Source of the DNA: an uncultured Muribaculaceae bacterium
GTDB taxonomy: Bacteria > Bacteroidota > Bacteroidia > Bacteroidales > Muribaculaceae
Assembly (NCBI GenBank): GCA_910585285.1
Contig: CAJUDL010000062.1
Location: forward strand, 1 to 15,811
Direction of reading: 5' to 3'
Length of the DNA: 15,811 nucleotides
Below are positions 14,546-15,811 of the stretch, piece by piece. Positions within the stretch are counted from its first letter, which is position 1. Every line of letters begins with the position of its first letter. A program made the position numbers and the translations under genes. The notes under the pieces were generated by a model, which was not told the origin of the DNA, searched no databases, and worked only from the letters and a program-made list of their open reading frames with translations.

Positions 14546-15532
14546 CTAAATTTCGGGCATATCCCACGCAAGAGCCGAAGCTCCAAGCAAAGCCGCTTCT
14601 GCATCCTTGAGCGAAGAAAACAGGATTTCCACCCTATCCTTATAGAGATGAAGCATATTTCGCTCCATCGCCTGACGCATGGGCTCCACTATAAGGTCGC
14701 CCGCCTTTGCCACCCCTCCGAAGATTATATACGCCTCTGGATCGGTGAAAGCCGCAAAATTAGCACAGGCTTCTCCAAGTATCTTTCCAGTGAACTCATA
14801 CACATCCTTAGCAATCACATCGCCTCGCTGAGCAGCCTCGCAAATAGTTTTTGCCGACAAAGACTCCTCTGGAACTGAACGGAGTTCGGAATCCATATCG
14901 GAGTTGCCCAACATCTCTTTGGCAGTCCTTACAATCCCCTTTGCAGAACAATATGTCTCCAGACAATCATATCTTCCGCATCCACAGAGGCGGTCACCGT
15001 TACCTCTCACCAATACGTGCCCGAGTTCCCCCGCAAAACCACGGGAGCCGGAGAGAAGATGTCCGTCACATACGATACCGCTGCCCACTCCAGTCCCGAG
15101 TGTAATCATTATAAAGTTTTTCAACCCGCGGGCATGGCCATAAGCCATTTCTCCCGCAGCCGCAGCGTTGGCATCATTCGTAATTGAAGTGGGAAGACTG
15201 AAAGCCCGCTCTAAAAGCGATGCCAGAGGGATAGGCGAGTCCCATGGAAGATCAGTGGCAGCCTCTATACATCCTGTATACTGGTTAGCGCAAGGAGCCC
15301 CTACTCCTATCGCTCGGATGCATCCATTTGTTCCGGTACGTTCCAACAAAGCATCCACTGCGCCCTTCAGGCAAGAAACAAAATCATAAATATCCTTATG
15401 ACCTACCGTAGGAATTGAATCCCTTCCAATTATCTCACCGCGCGCATTGACCACAGCAAACTCCGTATTGGTTCCACCCATGTCAATTCCAAGCACAAAA
15501 TCCTTCTCTTTCATATCTTTAATATCTTTCAT
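14546..15532 (-). CDS. ROK-family protein, probable sugar kinase (glucokinase-like)
   Basis: ROK proteins are ATP-dependent hexose kinases or sugar-responsive repressors. This 328-residue protein has no N-terminal helix-turn-helix, favouring a kinase. The phosphate-binding DMGGTN is at 17-22; the catalytic base is likely D120 in ITNDANAAAAGE; the second ATP motif is LGTGVGSGIV. The ROK zinc site is complete: GH at 171-172, then CGCGRYDC with Cys183, Cys185 and Cys190. Glucose, N-acetylglucosamine or N-acetylmannosamine could be the substrate; sequence alone does not decide. ATG 15532 is used; ATG 15514 is possible, and the longer reading opens with TTG and is unlikely. The gene is read from a divergent promoter through a leader of about 130 nt, and ends before the pyrE promoter. 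Confidence 0.93.
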   Translation of the reverse strand: MKDIKDMKEKDFVLGIDMGGTNTEFAVVNARGEIIGRDSIPTVGHKDIYDFVSCLKGAVDALLERTGTNGCIRAIGVGAPCANQYTGCIEAATDLPWDSPIPLASLLERAFSLPTSITNDANAAAAGEMAYGHARGLKNFIMITLGTGVGSGIVCDGHLLSGSRGFAGELGHVLVRGNGDRLCGCGRYDCLETYCSAKGIVRTAKEMLGNSDMDSELRSVPEESLSAKTICEAAQRGDVIAKDVYEFTGKILGEACANFAAFTDPEAYIIFGGVAKAGDLIVEPMRQAMERNMLHLYKDRVEILFSSLKDAEAALLGASALAWDMPEI

Positions 15533-15560
15533 GGCTAAATTATTTGACAAATACGTAATT

Positions 15561-15655
15561 AAAGTTTCGCGAGCTTAAACTCAAAGTTAAAAAGTTATCA
15601 ACTGCGCCCGCGCTATTAGGCTCTTAAACTCCAACGTTACGCTTGCGAAAGTTGA
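15561..15655 (-). other. Structured, repeat-containing 5' leader of the ROK gene
   Basis: This part of the leader (about 95 nt) holds a direct repeat, CTTAAACTCAAAGTTA at 15574-15589 and CTTAAACTCCAACGTTA at 15623-15639 on the plus strand. It is bounded by near-complementary ends: in the minus-strand RNA, UUUCGCAAGC (plus 15641-15650) can pair with GCUCGCGAAA (plus 15564-15573) at 9 of 10 positions. Smaller elements such as AGUU-gau-AACU lie inside. A TAACTTTG -7-like box occurs at 15589-15582 but lacks a correctly placed -33 box. It may be a cis-regulatory RNA, a degenerate repeat element, or a chance structure; no known riboswitch class was recognised. Confidence 0.45.
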
Positions 15656-15668
15656 ATAAATTATACGA

Positions 15669-15700
15669 CAAAATTAGAAATGTATAATTAAATTTCCAAA
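15669..15700 (-). promoter_or_regulatory. Promoter of the ROK gene (divergent arm)
   Basis: On the minus strand TTTG at 15700-15697 and TAATTTTG at 15676-15669 are spaced by exactly 20 nt. Start is expected near 15662, about 130 nt before the ROK start codon. The elements mirror those of the tRNA promoter exactly about position 15702.5. Confidence 0.75.
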
Positions 15701-15714
15701 AAAATTTGGAAATT
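15691..15714. repeat. Perfect 10-bp palindrome carrying both -33 boxes
   Basis: AATTTCCAAA (15691-15700) and TTTGGAAATT (15705-15714) are perfect inverted copies around AAAA. Each arm contains the TTTG -33 element of one of the two divergent promoters. The sequence may serve as a symmetrical protein-binding site; alternatively, symmetry may be a trace of an inverted duplication. It is too AT-rich and lacks a proper transcript context to be a terminator. Confidence 0.8.
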
Positions 15715-15736
15715 AGCGATAAAGAGATTAATTTTG
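15705..15736 (+). promoter_or_regulatory. Promoter of the tRNA-Met gene
   Basis: TTTG at 15705-15708 and TAATTTTG at 15729-15736 are 20 nt apart on the plus strand, a full consensus match. The expected start is near 15743, about 15 nt before the tRNA. The extension after the -7 box, CACTCGC, is the same as at the rrn promoter. Confidence 0.88.
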
Positions 15737-15758
15737 CACTCGCAACGCTTAATAGCGC

Positions 15759-15811
15759 GGTCCCATAGCTCAGTTGGTTAGAGCACCTGACTCATAATCA
15801 GGGAGTCCTTG
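15759..15811 (+). tRNA. tRNA-Met (anticodon CAT), truncated by the right edge
   Basis: The 5' 53 nt of a tRNA are present: acceptor strand GGTCCCA, D arm GCTC-loop-GAGC (15768-15784), anticodon stem CCTGA/TCAGG and loop CTCATAA with anticodon CAT at 15793-15795. The variable region and start of the T arm follow before the window ends. CAT can be elongator Met, initiator Met or lysidine-modified Ile. The paired D arm, GG acceptor start and lack of the initiator's three G-C anticodon-stem pairs favour elongator Met; tRNA-Ile2 cannot be excluded without the 3' part. Confidence 0.93.

Larger units (their letters stand above)
15608..15760. repeat. Dispersed inverted repeat of 14 nt flanking the divergent promoters
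   Basis: CCGCGCTATTAGGC at 15608-15621 is the inverted copy of GCTTAATAGCGCGG at 15747-15760 with 13 of 14 matches. Thus each divergent transcript carries nearly the same string, GCYTAATAGCGCGG. On the tRNA side it ends on the first two bases of the mature tRNA. Confidence 0.7.

Noticed and set aside
15533..15550. TTG start for the ROK gene
   Set aside because: ATG codons at 15532 and 15514 directly precede the conserved domain.
15691..15714. Palindrome as a rho-independent terminator
   Set aside because: Both flanking genes are transcribed away from it, so no transcript would enter it; the stem is almost all A-T.

Overview
The window looks like chromosomal DNA of a Bacteroidota member, most likely order Bacteroidales; a Muribaculaceae- or Barnesiellaceae-like gut lineage is a guess only. 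The evidence is a type IX secretion (T9SS) core gene cluster found only in this phylum, several promoters of the Bacteroidota form TTTG-N20-TAnnTTTG, and start codons preceded by A/T-rich sequence instead of strong Shine-Dalgarno sites. Most of the window is housekeeping or core-envelope DNA. I see no phage, IS element, CRISPR array or island signature.

Left part (1-7360, minus strand). The 5' tip of a 16S rRNA gene leaves the window at the left edge. It is preceded by a hairpin-rich leader and a strong rrn promoter. Upstream of that, a rho-independent terminator closes a tight six-gene T9SS operon read in the order porT, porP, gldK/porK, gldL/porL, gldM/porM, gldN/porN. PorL and PorM form the proton-driven inner-membrane motor, PorK and PorN the periplasmic ring, PorP is an outer-membrane partner, and PorT is an outer-membrane-associated protein needed for secretion. 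The translocon SprA/Sov, the sortase PorU and cargo proteins are not in this window.

Middle (7440-11160, plus strand). A dGTPase gene (dgt) diverges from porT. Then follow a TPM-domain membrane protein with four CxxC knuckles and a Gly-rich tail, and a DUF3298/RsiV-like lipoprotein. The lipoprotein gene converges on the next minus-strand operon with 8 bp of overlap. Its probable terminator hairpin lies inside the opposing gene.

Right part (11153-15811). A minus-strand unit of four closely packed genes runs pyrE, an SRPBCC-fold protein, a Rieske-like lipoprotein in which the histidine ligand positions are cysteine or absent, and a LysE-family exporter fused to a large extra domain. Its promoter lies just upstream of pyrE. 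A ROK-family sugar kinase or regulator gene sits upstream in the same direction. It has a long repeat-containing leader and a promoter that is an exact mirror image of the promoter of a plus-strand tRNA-Met(CAT) gene; the shared centre is a perfect palindrome carrying both -33 boxes. The tRNA gene is cut by the right edge.

The observations most worth checking are the mirror-symmetric divergent promoter and structured leader of the ROK gene, the Cys4 Rieske-like protein and exporter fusion in the pyrE operon, and the contiguous porT-porP-gldKLMN arrangement with a strongly basic GldN tail.
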